Positions 1 to 10,342 of a DNA stretch of 64,000 nt are shown here, in pieces. The stretch's first letter is position 1, and every line of letters starts with the position of its first letter. The notes under the pieces are model-generated. The model made no database searches and was not told the DNA's origin. It saw only the letters and a program-made list of their open reading frames with translations. Source of the DNA: Prochlorococcus sp. AG-409-M05 (GTDB lineage: Bacteria > Cyanobacteriota > Cyanobacteriia > PCC-6307 > Cyanobiaceae); assembly GCA_003215435.1 (NCBI GenBank), contig QCKJ01000005.1:1-64000 (forward strand), in the 5' to 3' direction. The position numbers were made by a program, and so were the translations under genes.

Positions 1-40
1 AAGAATATGATATCGAACTTTAAAATTCATATTTATCAAT

Positions 41-1279
41 CTATCCTTTCAATAGTGAGGTACCCTTAGAGACTATCTCTTTAACAAATTTACGGGACCA
101 AGCATCAACTGAAAGGACTTCTTCCAAGGTTGGGTTATCTTGAAAATCATTCTTATGTTTTTCACAAGATTCCTCAATTACTTTAGGAATATCTAGAAAA
201 TGAATTTTCTCATTTAAGAATTGAGCTACAGCCTCTTCGTTAGCAGCGTTTAAAACAGCAGGCATTGTTCCACCAACTTTACCTGCAGCATAAGCTAGTT
301 CCATACAAGGATACTTTTGATTATCTGGAGAAAGAAAAGTAAGTTTTCCAACCTCAGTTAGATCTAAACGCCTCCAAGGAGTTTCAAATCTACTTGGCCA
401 GCTCATACAGTAAAGGATAGGTAATTTCATATCTGGCCAACCAAGCTGTGCAAGAACAGATGAGTCAGCTAATTCAATCATTGAATGAATAATACTTTGG
501 GGGTGAATGATGATTTCAATTTGGTTGTAATCAAGCCCAAAAAGATAATGAGCTTCAATCACCTCCAGCCCTTTGTTCATAAGCGTGGCCGAATCAACAG
601 TTATTTTTTTACCCATACTCCAATTTGGGTGACTGGTCGCATCCGAAACTGTTGCCCTCTCTAGATCCTTAATTGACCAATCACGAAAAGCGCCGCCAGA
701 GGCAGTTAGTTGAATCCGTCTTAAGCCAGGAGTTGGGATTCCAGTTGAAAGTCTTGCATTCTCAGCCCATGGAGTTCCTTGTAGACACTGAAATATCGCT
801 GAGTGTTCAGAATCAGCAGGCAATAAACGACTACCACTACGCTTCAATTCAGGCAAGAAAACGGGAGCAGCAGCTATGAGAGTTTCTTTATTAGCTAGGG
901 CAAGATCTTTCCCTGCTCTAATTGCTGCTAAAGCAGGAAGCAATCCTGCACATCCGACAATGCCAGTGACTACAAGGTCAGCATGATCTAATGAGGCAAC
1001 ATGATTCAAGCCTTCAGCACCCCCAAATAATTCTGGGTACTTTTTTAAATTTCTTTCATTTGAAAGGGTATCTAGCCGTAACTTGAGATCTGGCAAAAGA
1101 TCCTCATCAGCTAAAGCGACAGCCTCTGGACAATGCTTTTGAATTTGATTGACGAGAAGGGTGAGATTCCTACTGGCTGTTAATCCGACAACTCTGAATT
1201 GCTGAGGGAATTCCTCAACTATTTCGAGGGTTTGGGTGCCTATTGAACCTGTTGAGCCCAAAACACTTATTGCCTTCAC
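41..1279 (-). CDS. dxr: 1-deoxy-D-xylulose 5-phosphate reductoisomerase
   Basis: Converts deoxyxylulose phosphate to methylerythritol phosphate with NADPH, the second step of the plastid-type isoprenoid (MEP) pathway, in the cytosol. The protein opens with the dinucleotide-binding motif GSTGSIG at residues 8-14. The metal and substrate site DSEHSAIFQ lies near residue 156, followed by [10 protein letters not shown], then [20 protein letters not shown] and HPQSIIHSM. The frame stays open to a TTG at 1288, but a GTG at 1279 gives the usual family start MKAISVLG, so that start is preferred (412 residues, normal length). It is divergent from the transporter at 1363. The product feeds the carotenoid and chlorophyll side-chain pathways also represented here by crtE and crtL. 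Confidence 0.96.
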   Translation of the reverse strand: MKAISVLGSTGSIGTQTLEIVEEFPQQFRVVGLTASRNLTLLVNQIQKHCPEAVALADEDLLPDLKLRLDTLSNERNLKKYPELFGGAEGLNHVASLDHADLVVTGIVGCAGLLPALAAIRAGKDLALANKETLIAAAPVFLPELKRSGSRLLPADSEHSAIFQCLQGTPWAENARLSTGIPTPGLRRIQLTASGGAFRDWSIKDLERATVSDATSHPNWSMGKKITVDSATLMNKGLEVIEAHYLFGLDYNQIEIIIHPQSIIHSMIELADSSVLAQLGWPDMKLPILYCMSWPSRFETPWRRLDLTEVGKLTFLSPDNQKYPCMELAYAAGKVGGTMPAVLNAANEEAVAQFLNEKIHFLDIPKVIEESCEKHKNDFQDNPTLEEVLSVDAWSRKFVKEIVSKGTSLLKG

Positions 1280-1362
1280 TATGGTCAAGCAACTAAAACT
1301 ATTTTCCCATTTGATGGTTTATTGGTACATGCTTAGTTCAATAAAGCGGAGAAAGAATTCCA

Positions 1363-2694
1363 ATGGGAAGGAAAGAAAGCTGGGGTTCAGGATTGGGCTT
1401 TGTCCTTGCATCAGCTGGGAGTGCCGTAGGACTAGGTAACTTATGGGGTTTTGCTTACCGAGCTTCACAGGGAGGGGGCGGAGCTTTTGTTTTGCTCTAT
1501 ATCTTCATCGTCTTACTTGTCTGTCTTCCGTTATTGATTGCAGAAATGGTTATAGGAAGAACTACTGGAAGCTCTCCTCTAACTGCTCCATTAAAGGCTG
1601 GTGGTAAATCGTGGGCACCACTTGGATGGCTTTTTCTAATCGTGTCGGTAGGAATACTCTCTTATTACGTAGTACTTATGGGTTATGCCGGAACAACGTT
1701 ACTTCATGCATTTCTTGGTGACCTCCCTTTAGACAAAGCCGCCGCAGGTGATTACTTCCCTTCGATAAGTAGTGGAGGAGTTTCTTTAAGAGGTCAACTA
1801 CTGAGCATTGTTTTAACTGGGGTCGTGGTAGGTGCTGGCATTCGGAGGGGGATAGAACGTTTAACCAAATGGGGAATGCCACTTTTATTTATCATGTTGA
1901 TTGGCCTTGCTATTTGGGCTTCATCACAACCAAATGCTCAAGAAGGCTATGCATTCTTATTTGGTTGGGACTGGAGCAAATTAACTGACCCTCAAACCAT
2001 AAGCAATGCTTTCAAACAAGCATTCTTTTCAGTAGGAACAGGAATTGGTGCCATTTTGGCTTACTCAATCTATTTAAATAGCAAAAGTCCAATTCCTGGA
2101 GAAGCTGCAGCCGTAGTCTCATTGGATACTGCTGTTGGATTACTTGCAGGATGTGTAACATTCCCTCTGGTTGCAATACTTGGCTTGGGTGACTTGGTTG
2201 GGGAAGGCTCAGTAGGCACTCTATTTTCGACGTTGCCACATGGACTTGCAATTACATCACTAGGATTGACTGGTTGGGTTGTTAGTGTTTGCTTCTTTGG
2301 TCTTGTCTTTATAGCAGCAATAACATCTGCCATCTCCTTACTCGAAGTACCTGTTAGTTCATTAATTGATCAAATTGGTTGGAGCAGACAAAAGTCAGTT
2401 TGGGTCTCTATCATCCTTATTGCATGCATTGGATTACCTTCAGCTCTAGACGTCGAATTCCTAGTAAAAATAGACTCTATAATGAACGCATTGTTGATCA
2501 CCTCTGGACTAATTTTAGCGCTGTTGGTTGGATGGTCAAAGCCTAAATTATTGATAGAAGACCTGACCAATGGAGGAACACCTAGAGAAAGAACCAACAC
2601 TTTTCTTTGGACATTAAGGTGGATTACTACCCCAGCAATTGCATTAGGTTTAGTAATAGTTCTCGAAGAGACATTACGAGGTTGGTCAGGTTAA
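1363..2694 (+). CDS. sodium-dependent transporter, NSS/SNF family
   Basis: A 443-residue inner-membrane protein with about eleven to twelve hydrophobic helices. The first helix carries the family signature in the form SAVGLGNLWGFAYRASQGGG, matching the sodium and substrate site of LeuT-like neurotransmitter:sodium symporters. That family usually has NxWRFPY here, so the arginine-to-glycine change is a small departure. It probably imports an amino acid or related solute with sodium. A purine-rich GGAGAAAG precedes the ATG by about ten bases. It is convergent with cysS, with 25 bases between the stops and no clear terminator. The substrate cannot be read from the sequence. Confidence 0.9.
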   Translation: MGRKESWGSGLGFVLASAGSAVGLGNLWGFAYRASQGGGGAFVLLYIFIVLLVCLPLLIAEMVIGRTTGSSPLTAPLKAGGKSWAPLGWLFLIVSVGILSYYVVLMGYAGTTLLHAFLGDLPLDKAAAGDYFPSISSGGVSLRGQLLSIVLTGVVVGAGIRRGIERLTKWGMPLLFIMLIGLAIWASSQPNAQEGYAFLFGWDWSKLTDPQTISNAFKQAFFSVGTGIGAILAYSIYLNSKSPIPGEAAAVVSLDTAVGLLAGCVTFPLVAILGLGDLVGEGSVGTLFSTLPHGLAITSLGLTGWVVSVCFFGLVFIAAITSAISLLEVPVSSLIDQIGWSRQKSVWVSIILIACIGLPSALDVEFLVKIDSIMNALLITSGLILALLVGWSKPKLLIEDLTNGGTPRERTNTFLWTLRWITTPAIALGLVIVLEETLRGWSG

Positions 2695-2719
2695 ATACTT
2701 GATCAAAGTAAAGATATAG

Positions 2720-4258
2720 TCAACAATTAATCCAATCAGTTTTACCACCAGGTCTATCAATTAGTTCTATTCCCAAGTCACGTAAGTCATTACGAATCTT
2801 ATCCGCTCTTTGATAATCTCGTTTAATCTTCGCTTCATTTCTTTCCGAAATAAACTCCTCTATCTTGCTTACATCAACATCATCCTTATACCCAACTGCA
2901 AGGTCTTCACCCTCTTCATGTGCAAGGCCAAGTACCGATGCTAAGTCTACTAAAGTTAGCCACCTTTGATACAAAACATCTCTCTTAAGATTCAGAGCCT
3001 CTAAAGTGCCTCCTCTTTTCAAGCTATTTGAAGCTGACCTTAATGGTCGGGCAATATCAAAAAGGACTGCAAGAGCAGATGAAGTGTTTAAATCATCATC
3101 CATTGCATTAATAAATCTTTTATATAGTAAGGAAAGATCTTTATCATTTTCTCTCTGATTAATTTTAGGTTTTAGTGCAATTTGTTGTCTCTGATTCTCA
3201 TCGATTCCTAAAGCAGAGGCATACTTTATACCAAAAGCTAAAGCTGAATCAAGGCCTTTCCAACCTTTAGATGCTGCACTTAATGCTTCCTCTGTGAAGT
3301 CAAGAGGTTTTCTATAATGAGCTTGTAAAACAAAAAGCTTTAAGGTCATTGCAGAAATACCACTATCTAGCAATGACCTTATTGTGGTGAAATTTCCTAG
3401 GGACTTGCTCATTTTTTGCCCACCAACATTTACCATTCCGTTATGTAACCAATAACGGGCTAGTTGTTTTTCATTGGCAACTTCAGATTGAGCAATTTCA
3501 TTCTCATGGTGAGGAAATATCAAATCAGACCCGCCCAAATGAATATCAATAGTTTCACCTAGTTCTTGACGAATCATTGCCGAGCACTCGATGTGCCAAC
3601 CAGGTCTGCCTTCACCCCATGGAGAAGGAAAGCTTGGTTCTCCAGTTTTGGCCTTCTTCCAAAGAGAAAAATCAAAAGCATTTCTTTTCCTGTCAACCTC
3701 TTCCTGGGTAATGCGTCCATCGGCATTCCTTAGTTGTGACTGGATCTCACGGCCGCTTAACTTTCCATAGTCACTATGCCTAATCACAGAAAAGTAGACA
3801 TCACCATCAACTGAATATGCAACACCCTTTGCCTCAAGTTCTTTAATAAGTAAACAAATTCCCTCTAACGATTTAGTAGCTCGAGGCATACGATCTGGTC
3901 GCATGATCCGCAAAGAGTCCATATCTCGATGAAAGGCACTTATGTTTTTTTCACTCACCTCTTTCATTGAAGACCCCTCTTTAACCGCTCTCGCTAAAAT
4001 CTTGTCATCAATGTCAGTAAAGTTTTGAACGAAAGTAACTGAGTAACCAAGCCAGATTAAATATCTACGTAGAGAATCCCATACGATGTAACTACGAGCA
4101 TGTCCCAAATGACATAAGTCATAAACGGTGACACCACAGCAATAAATACTTACTTGACCAGCCATTAATGGTCTAAACAACTCCAATTGATTAGTAAGAG
4201 TATTGGTCAACCTCAAAGAGGATGAAATTATGGGGCTAGCAATAGTTTCATTAATCAT
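2720..4258 (-). CDS. cysS: cysteinyl-tRNA synthetase
   Basis: Charges tRNA-Cys with cysteine using ATP. The class I signature HLGH is at residues 50-53 and KMSKS at 282-286. The zinc ligands of the family are recognisable: Cys41 (in CCGVTVYD), Cys225 (in WHIECSAM), His250 and Glu254 (in FPHHENE). At 512 residues it is slightly longer than the typical 460-500 because of an N-terminal extension of about 15 residues. Its ATG follows the polA stop codon with no base between (TAA then ATG on the minus strand), so the two are probably co-transcribed and translationally coupled. Confidence 0.96.
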   Translation of the reverse strand: MINETIASPIISSSLRLTNTLTNQLELFRPLMAGQVSIYCCGVTVYDLCHLGHARSYIVWDSLRRYLIWLGYSVTFVQNFTDIDDKILARAVKEGSSMKEVSEKNISAFHRDMDSLRIMRPDRMPRATKSLEGICLLIKELEAKGVAYSVDGDVYFSVIRHSDYGKLSGREIQSQLRNADGRITQEEVDRKRNAFDFSLWKKAKTGEPSFPSPWGEGRPGWHIECSAMIRQELGETIDIHLGGSDLIFPHHENEIAQSEVANEKQLARYWLHNGMVNVGGQKMSKSLGNFTTIRSLLDSGISAMTLKLFVLQAHYRKPLDFTEEALSAASKGWKGLDSALAFGIKYASALGIDENQRQQIALKPKINQRENDKDLSLLYKRFINAMDDDLNTSSALAVLFDIARPLRSASNSLKRGGTLEALNLKRDVLYQRWLTLVDLASVLGLAHEEGEDLAVGYKDDVDVSKIEEFISERNEAKIKRDYQRADKIRNDLRDLGIELIDRPGGKTDWINC

Positions 4259-7213
4259 TTATTTGGCTTCCATCCAGTTTTGTCCAACACCTGTTTCAAC
4301 GACAAGAGGTACGCTGAGAGAAACAGCATTTTCCATGGTTGTCTTAACTAGCTTTTCAACCTTATCAATTGCAGAAGGCTCTACTTCTAAAACCAACTCA
4401 TCATGTACTTGAAGCAGAAGATGAGCAGGCAGAGCATTTTTATAAAGTTGGGACTGAAGATTTACCATTGCAATCTTAATAATATCCGCACTTGATCCTT
4501 GAATAGGAGCATTAGCAGCAGCCCTAAGTTGCTGTGCTTCCAACCCTCCACGACGAGACAATGACAAGTCTATCTGGAGAGGATCTTTGCCTAAAAGTCT
4601 ACCCAGACCGTTGGGATCAAATTTAAATAACCGGCGTCGACCTAAAAGAGTTTCTACATAACCTCGACTAAGTGCTAGTCGCTCTTGAAGCTCAAGGAAT
4701 GAGAAAACCTTGGTATACCGTTCCTTATAAAGAGTAAGAAAATTTTTTGCTTCTGATTGAGTAACTCCTGTCGCGCGAGCAAAACGCTGGGCTCCCATCC
4801 CATAAATGACCCCAAAATTAATCGTTTTGCCAAGTCTCCTTTCCTCAGAGGTAATTGATTCTTTATCAAGCAACAAGCGAGCTGTAAGGGCATGTACATC
4901 ATCCCCCTTACGATAGGCTTCCTGAAGGACTTCTTCTCCGGAAAGGTGTGCAAGTATTCGTAACTCAATCTGAGAATAATCAGCACTCAGCAATAACCAG
5001 CCCTCTTTGGGAAGAAATGCTTTTCTAATACGTCTACTAAAATCAGTGCGGATTGGGATATTTTGCAAATTAGGGTTACTGCTACTCAATCGACCAGTTG
5101 CAGTAACTGCCTGATTGAAGTCAGTATGTACTCGTCCTGTCTCCTTCTCAACCAGCTGAGGCAAAGCATCAACATAAGTACTTAGAAGTTTACTAAGGCC
5201 TCTATGCTCAATCAAAAGAGGTATTAATGGGTGATCAGATTCAAGCCTTTCTAATACGTTTGCGTCTGTGCTCCAACCAGTTTTTGTTCTCCTGGACTTC
5301 TTTCTATCTAAACCGAGTTTCTCAAAAAGGATCTCACCAAGCTGTTTTGGGGAAGCTAAATTAAATTGAAGTCCAGCAACCTCGTAAGACTTCATCTCCA
5401 AATTATATAAATTATTTGCTAATTCAACAGAAATTTCTTTTAGATACGGAATATCAATACGAATACCAGTGGATTCCATAAGAGCAAGTACTGGTTCTAA
5501 TGGCTGTTCGACTTTCTCTAGTAAGTCAACAGTTGGGCGACCCATCTGATAAAGGTAATCTCTCAAAAGGAAAAATAGTTTCCTCGTTAAATGAACGTCC
5601 ATTCCACAATAAAAACTTGCCTTATCGATATCTACATCAGCAAAAGTCTGCCCCTTACTAACTAAATCGCTAAAAACGGTAGGCTTAAATCCAAATTCCC
5701 TTTGAGCAATACTATCTAGACTATGTTTAACATTAGGATCTCGTATATAGTCAGCCAATAATGTATCCATAACCACACCTTCGAGCAATATTCCATGTCG
5801 ATAGAGAACTAGTCGGTCATATTTAGCGTTCTGAAGGACTTTTGGATGTTCTTTACTTCCAAACCAGTCGGCAAGTGCATTCAGAACCTCATTGTATTGC
5901 AACTGGTCTTCGGCTTTGGTCTCTATTAAGTCTCCATTAATTTGGTGTCCAATTGGAATATAAGCCAAATCCGAAATTCCCTCGCCCCAGCAAAAGCCAA
6001 TTCCGACAAGCTCTGCTTTAAACGGGTTAAGATTAGTGGTTTCTGTATCAATAGCTATTGGATGGAGACGATCCTTAGAGGCCATAACTCGTTTAACTAA
6101 ATTCTCTAAAGCAATTTGAGAATTGATTATTTCTGGGTTTATGGCAGGTAGCTTGGAATCAAGAGGTTTATCATTGAATTCATTATTTGATTGATGTGCT
6201 AACTCATTTGAGTCAAGTTCTTTTTCTTTAATATTTTGATTAAATCCACCTTTTGAAAAGGTATCAACAAATGTTGGAATCTCTCTAATTAAACTTCTAA
6301 GCTCCAACTCTTCTAGAACATTTTTTAATCCAATATCGTCGACATTTCCTAGCTCTAGTCGTGGAGGCTTAGGAAGTGGAATATCGGTCAGTATTTCTGC
6401 AAGAAACTTTGATAAATAGGCGTTATCACGATCACAATTAAGTTTGGTTTTTAGAGCACCTTTTATTGAACCACGTTTTGAGTCTGGGCCTTCTGCCTGG
6501 ATCTCATGAAGAGCAGCATAAACTCCATCTAAACTCCCATTCTCTTTAAGAAGATTAACTGCTGTTTTCGGTCCAACTCCTTTGACCCCTGGGATATTGT
6601 CAGAGCTATCGCCAGTTAACGCTTTTAGCTCAACGACCATTTCAGGTAATACACCCAACTTTGATAGAACGCCAGCTTGATCAATTAATAAAGGTCCACT
6701 ACTTTTTGAGTATGGACCTCCACCCATATAAAGAACAGCAATATCACGATCATCATCAACAAGTTGAAAAAGATCACGATCACCCGAAAGAATTCGAACT
6801 CTCCATCCATCATCTACCGCTTGGTTGGCAATTGTTCCAAGTACATCATCAGCCTCAAAACCAGGTGCCATACACAAGGAGAGGTCTAAATTCTCTTCAA
6901 GAATCTTCTGAAGTTGCTCTAAATCCTGAAAAAAGATAGGAGGGGCTACATCACGATTAGCCTTGTAATTACGATCTTTTTTATGCCTGAAAGTAGGGGT
7001 AGCTGTATCAAAAGCAATCGCCACTCCTTGTGGAGATAATGTTTTGCAGTTATCAAGAAGTGACTTAAGGAAACCGTATGTAACACTTGTAGGCTTCCCT
7101 TCTTTTGTGGCAAGCCCACCAAGGCCTCCTTTACTGAAAGCATAAAAACTTCTAAAGGCGAGGGAATGACCATCAACCAAAAGTAGAGTTGGCTTTTCTG
7201 AAGCCTCAGGCAT
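4259..7213 (-). CDS. polA: DNA polymerase I
   Basis: Repair and Okazaki-fragment polymerase of family A, 984 residues. The order is an N-terminal 5'-3' exonuclease (LLVDGHSLAFRSFYAF, later GDSSDNIPGVKGVGPKTA), a 3'-5' exonuclease domain with the first acidic pair in AIDTETTNLNPF, then the polymerase. Polymerase motifs are all present: motif A DYSQIELR near residue 745, motif B RRLGKTINFGVIYGM near 795, and motif C QVHDELVLEV near 935. The proofreading acidic residues look intact. The stop directly abuts the cysS start. The HlyD-like gene lies 32 bases upstream on the same strand, so a three-gene unit is possible. Confidence 0.97.
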   Translation of the reverse strand: MPEASEKPTLLLVDGHSLAFRSFYAFSKGGLGGLATKEGKPTSVTYGFLKSLLDNCKTLSPQGVAIAFDTATPTFRHKKDRNYKANRDVAPPIFFQDLEQLQKILEENLDLSLCMAPGFEADDVLGTIANQAVDDGWRVRILSGDRDLFQLVDDDRDIAVLYMGGGPYSKSSGPLLIDQAGVLSKLGVLPEMVVELKALTGDSSDNIPGVKGVGPKTAVNLLKENGSLDGVYAALHEIQAEGPDSKRGSIKGALKTKLNCDRDNAYLSKFLAEILTDIPLPKPPRLELGNVDDIGLKNVLEELELRSLIREIPTFVDTFSKGGFNQNIKEKELDSNELAHQSNNEFNDKPLDSKLPAINPEIINSQIALENLVKRVMASKDRLHPIAIDTETTNLNPFKAELVGIGFCWGEGISDLAYIPIGHQINGDLIETKAEDQLQYNEVLNALADWFGSKEHPKVLQNAKYDRLVLYRHGILLEGVVMDTLLADYIRDPNVKHSLDSIAQREFGFKPTVFSDLVSKGQTFADVDIDKASFYCGMDVHLTRKLFFLLRDYLYQMGRPTVDLLEKVEQPLEPVLALMESTGIRIDIPYLKEISVELANNLYNLEMKSYEVAGLQFNLASPKQLGEILFEKLGLDRKKSRRTKTGWSTDANVLERLESDHPLIPLLIEHRGLSKLLSTYVDALPQLVEKETGRVHTDFNQAVTATGRLSSSNPNLQNIPIRTDFSRRIRKAFLPKEGWLLLSADYSQIELRILAHLSGEEVLQEAYRKGDDVHALTARLLLDKESITSEERRLGKTINFGVIYGMGAQRFARATGVTQSEAKNFLTLYKERYTKVFSFLELQERLALSRGYVETLLGRRRLFKFDPNGLGRLLGKDPLQIDLSLSRRGGLEAQQLRAAANAPIQGSSADIIKIAMVNLQSQLYKNALPAHLLLQVHDELVLEVEPSAIDKVEKLVKTTMENAVSLSVPLVVETGVGQNWMEAK

Positions 7214-7245
7214 TGGATTTAAAGAAATATGTGTTGGTTAGTTGG

Positions 7246-8334
7246 TCAATCTCGTTTTCTTTTGGCCCATGGAGGCAAATCAATAAAGACTCTTGTTCCC
7301 GGATCAATGCCTTTAATAATGGCTGTCTTACTTCCACTACTCGCTCCTAATTCAACTTTCTGAAAAAGAGGTTGGTTATCCTGACCAATCAAAAGAAGTC
7401 CTGGTTGACCATTCTCAGTAACTATGGCCACTGTTGGAACCAAAGTACCGATGTCCGTCTTTCCGGTTTGAAAATCTACATCAACTGTCATTCCGATTCG
7501 TAATAATGATGTTTTTTCAATGAAATTCAATTTGACTTCAAAGGAAGTGACATTATCGGTTTTTATAGCTCTAGGGGCTATTTCAGTTACTTCCGCCTGA
7601 AAACGTTTCTCAGGGAAAGCATCTACTCGAACAGTAGATAGCTGCCCAATCCGAATACGTCCGATATCACTTTCTGGAACTTTGGCTGAGACTTCTAATC
7701 CCTGAGAAAGCTCAACTATTGAGGTACTAGTTGAGCCAGCGGAAGAAGAAGCTCTTGTAGTAGGAGTGACAAACGAGCCTGGCTCAGCATAAAGAGCTGT
7801 TATTTGACCAGAGAAAGGAGCTCTGATATTTAGTTCCTCCCCCTCTACTTCTCTTTGCTTAAGACGGGCTCTGCTTTTTAAGAACCGATTCTTATAATCA
7901 TCTCTTTCCTCAGCACTAATTGCTCCTTCTTTAAAGAGTTTTTCCCGACGTTGATAGGATCCCTCATTCGTTTCATAGTCAGCCGTAAGTTCATCTAATC
8001 GAAAGAGGTAGTCACCTGCCTCCATTTTTGCCAGTAGCTGACCCTTAACAACTTTTTCTCCTTCTGAAACCAAAACTACTTCTAATAGCCCCTGCTTGTC
8101 AGGGCTAACATTTACACTTCTTTTAGCCTCTAACTCACCACTTGCAGTAATCAAACCAGGCAAACTACCCCTCTCTGCCTGAACCGTAAATGAAATAACA
8201 TCACGGTCTGAGGGTGTAGAAGAGCTCACCCTCCAAAAGTACACACCTCCAATGAGCACAAATAAAACAACACCAAGATTTAACCAGCGATCACGCTGAA
8301 GCCTCTCAAAACTTAGTCTGCTTAGAAAAGTCAA
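7246..8334 (-). CDS. membrane-fusion protein of an efflux transporter (HlyD/RND type)
   Basis: A 362-residue periplasmic adaptor. One N-terminal membrane anchor (about residues 17-34, LGVVLFVLIGGVYFW) is followed by the barrel-sandwich (lipoyl-like) halves: GELEAKRSVNVSPDKQGLLEVVLVSEGEKVVKGQLLAKMEAG at about 70-110 and LNIRAPFSGQITALYAEPGSFV near 170-190. A beta-barrel domain ends in a cationic tail. A short coiled-coil hairpin sits between the halves. Such proteins link an inner-membrane ABC or RND pump to the outer membrane, but no pump gene lies beside it here, so the cargo is unknown. It is upstream of and co-directional with polA. Confidence 0.85.
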   Translation of the reverse strand: MTFLSRLSFERLQRDRWLNLGVVLFVLIGGVYFWRVSSSTPSDRDVISFTVQAERGSLPGLITASGELEAKRSVNVSPDKQGLLEVVLVSEGEKVVKGQLLAKMEAGDYLFRLDELTADYETNEGSYQRREKLFKEGAISAEERDDYKNRFLKSRARLKQREVEGEELNIRAPFSGQITALYAEPGSFVTPTTRASSSAGSTSTSIVELSQGLEVSAKVPESDIGRIRIGQLSTVRVDAFPEKRFQAEVTEIAPRAIKTDNVTSFEVKLNFIEKTSLLRIGMTVDVDFQTGKTDIGTLVPTVAIVTENGQPGLLLIGQDNQPLFQKVELGASSGSKTAIIKGIDPGTRVFIDLPPWAKRKRD

Positions 8335-8525
8335 TCTATTAAAGGGATTGTTGGTTCAGAAGGATAGTTTCTTATAAGGTATTGACCCACGGAAGGTCCA
8401 CCAAAGTCTTGTTGATAAGGGCAGCTGTCCAATTGAACACGTCTCTATTGATAGGGTGAATGGTATCCGGGTAATCTTATAAACGGATGAGAACATTTGA
8501 GCTATGCACTTTAGGGGTTCGCCGT

Positions 8526-8531
8526 TATATT
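8526..8531 (+). promoter_or_regulatory. possible -10 element of ychF
   Basis: TATATT lies seven bases before the ychF ATG. If used as a -10 box, transcription would begin at or next to the start codon and give a leaderless mRNA. No Shine-Dalgarno sequence is visible upstream of this ATG, which fits, but the region is AT-rich and a chance match is quite possible. Confidence 0.25.
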
Positions 8532-8538
8532 ATTTTTC

Positions 8539-9630
8539 ATGTTAAAAGCCGGAATAGTTGGTCTACCCAACGTAGGGAAATCTACTCTCTTCAATGCTCT
8601 TGTGGCTAATGCCCAGGCTCAAGCTGCAAATTTCCCTTTCTGCACAATTGAACCAAACATTGGAATAGTTTCTGTTCCTGACGTCAGACTGGAAAAACTT
8701 GGCAAAATTAGCCTTAGCAAAGAACTTATTCCCACACGCGTAGAGTTTGTAGATATTGCGGGACTAGTTAAAGGCGCAAGTAAGGGAGAAGGCCTAGGAA
8801 ATAAATTCCTAGCGAATATTCGTGAGGTCGATGCAATAGTTCATGTAGTGAGATGTTTTAAGGATGATGATGTGATTCACGTATCTGGATCTATTAGCCC
8901 AAAAAGAGATGCAGAAATTATAAACTTAGAGCTCTGTCTTGCTGACTTAACTCAGATACAAAAAAGAAGGGACCGTATAAAAAAACAAGCCAGAAGCAAC
9001 GATCAAACACTTATTGAAGACAAACTACTAGAACGTCTTGAGTCATCACTCGAAGCGGGTAATTCTATAAGACAGGTAAATCTTTCAAAAGAAGAAATAG
9101 ATATAATTAAGCCTTTAGGTCTACTAACTATCAAACCAATAATCTATGCTCAAAACCTAGGAGAAGAAGACCTCGCAAAAGGTAATTCATTTAGCGAAGA
9201 AATAAGCAAACTAGCGGTAGAGGAAGGTGCCCAAAGTGTTCATATCTCAGCACAAGTAGAGGCTGAGCTAATTGATCTCAGAGAAGAAGAGCAAATTGAT
9301 TACTTGAAAGGCCTGGGTGTAAAGGAAGGGGGCATGAAAAGTCTCATAAAAGCAACATATAAGCTCCTCGGTCTTCGGACTTACTTTACAAGCGGAGAGA
9401 AAGAAACAAGAGCTTGGACCATTAAAGAAGGGATGACGGCCCCACAAGCGGCAGGTGTTATACATTCCGACTTTGAGAAAGGTTTCATCAGAGCCCAAAC
9501 GATTCAATGCGAAAAGCTACTAGAAGCGGGTTCAATAGCAGAAGCCAGAAGTAAAGGTTGGTTAAGAAGTGAAGGTAAAGAATACATAGTTAACGAAGGG
9601 GACGTCATGGAATTTTTGTTTAATGTGTGA
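8539..9630 (+). CDS. ychF: redox-regulated ATPase YchF (Obg-like)
   Basis: A 363-residue universally conserved P-loop ATPase/GTPase associated with ribosomes. Residues 7-20 carry the P-loop GLPNVGKSTLFNAL. The effector region NFPFCTIEPN follows, and switch II is DIAGLVKGASKGEGLGNKFL. The usual NKxE base-specificity motif is replaced by YAQNLGEEDL, as is normal for YchF, which prefers ATP. The C-terminal TGS domain (TYFTSGEKETRAWTIKEG and the following SDFEKGFIRA) is intact. It is divergent from the HlyD-like gene across 204 bases. It marks the left border of the low-density region that follows. Confidence 0.96.
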   Translation: MLKAGIVGLPNVGKSTLFNALVANAQAQAANFPFCTIEPNIGIVSVPDVRLEKLGKISLSKELIPTRVEFVDIAGLVKGASKGEGLGNKFLANIREVDAIVHVVRCFKDDDVIHVSGSISPKRDAEIINLELCLADLTQIQKRRDRIKKQARSNDQTLIEDKLLERLESSLEAGNSIRQVNLSKEEIDIIKPLGLLTIKPIIYAQNLGEEDLAKGNSFSEEISKLAVEEGAQSVHISAQVEAELIDLREEEQIDYLKGLGVKEGGMKSLIKATYKLLGLRTYFTSGEKETRAWTIKEGMTAPQAAGVIHSDFEKGFIRAQTIQCEKLLEAGSIAEARSKGWLRSEGKEYIVNEGDVMEFLFNV

Positions 9631-9790
9631 TTAGATCCCTTTAGATTAGGTCCCTTTAAATGATCAACAATGATAAAAGATCAGAGACAAACTTACTTAT
9701 GGAAATTAGATAGTGCTAACTCTCATTAAACATTTGAACCCGTCCGTATTTGTGGATAACTTGTAAAGCAGCAAATACTTGATCAAACTA

Positions 9791-9830
9791 ACAGAGATGA
9801 TCAAGAAATTTCTTGTACTTTTATCTCTGT
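9791..9830. repeat. nested inverted repeat downstream of ychF
   Basis: The outer arms ACAGAGAT (9791-9798) and ATCTCTGT (9823-9830) are perfect reverse complements. They enclose a perfect 14-base palindrome CAAGAAATTTCTTG (9802-9815). It lies beyond the ychF stop and covers the stop codon of the minus-strand small gene. There is no uridine run on either strand, so a classical terminator is doubtful. A processing or RNA-stability hairpin, or a protein-binding site, is equally possible. Confidence 0.5.
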
Positions 9831-10030
9831 AGGTAGAGCTTATTAACAAGATGATGATCTTCTTTGGCTTCCAAGTTAGCCCAAATGTAGCCTTCTTGAA
9901 CATGGTCAAACCATACAAGGAATGAGTCTAGGTCTTCTTTATTATTGAAATAGGAGTACTCAGAAGGGGAGAAGTGAATATCATCGTCAGTTCGATAGAA
10001 ATAACCAGTGCGATCTGAGGTATTTGGCAT
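9821..10030 (-). CDS. small hypothetical protein
   Basis: A soluble, acidic and aromatic protein of 69 residues counted from the ATG at 10030; an upstream TTG adds one residue. No known motif is recognised. The composition (many Asp, Glu, Tyr, Phe; stretch DDDIHFSPSEYSYFNN) looks like a real protein rather than a shadow. Its start region overlaps the start of the opposite-strand ORF at 10024 by seven bases. At least one of the two starts is therefore uncertain. Confidence 0.5.
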   Translation of the reverse strand: MPNTSDRTGYFYRTDDDIHFSPSEYSYFNNKEDLDSFLVWFDHVQEGYIWANLEAKEDHHLVNKLYLQR

Positions 10031-10251
10031 CAATCAAGAAATTAGTCTCTAAATTGGTTGAGAAGAAAGAAATTTATTCATTACTAATGACCTTGAGTGC
10101 ACATAGAAAACATAAAATTTATGTGGCGGCAATAATGGGGTATGGGCTCGGCTCAGATGATCCAGAAGAGGTCGCTTTCTATAACAAAATCAAAGAAGAG
10201 ATGAAAGATCTCAAGAAAAACGCGCATAGAGGAATCGTTAGAGAAGATTGA
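10024..10251 (+). CDS. small hypothetical protein
   Basis: 75 residues from a TTG start, lysine-rich and predicted mostly helical (KKLVSKLVEKKEIYSLLMTLSAHRKHKIYVAAIMGYGLGS...). The next in-frame ATG would remove more than a quarter of the protein. No family is recognised. It is arranged head-to-head with the gene ending at 9821, with overlapping start regions. The even helical character and the absence of low-complexity sequence support coding, but the function is unknown. Confidence 0.5.
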   Translation: MASIKKLVSKLVEKKEIYSLLMTLSAHRKHKIYVAAIMGYGLGSDDPEEVAFYNKIKEEMKDLKKNAHRGIVRED

Positions 10252-10342
10252 TGCAGCAATGGCTATTTAGCAAATTTGTTCTGACCATTGTCGAAGTGGT
10301 CTAATTAGCAACTTAGAGGGATATTAAATAAAGCTTTTCAAC

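Noticed and set aside
9706-9918. 70-residue minus-strand ORF
   Set aside because: Runs through the nested inverted repeat and overlaps the more protein-like frame 9821-10030.
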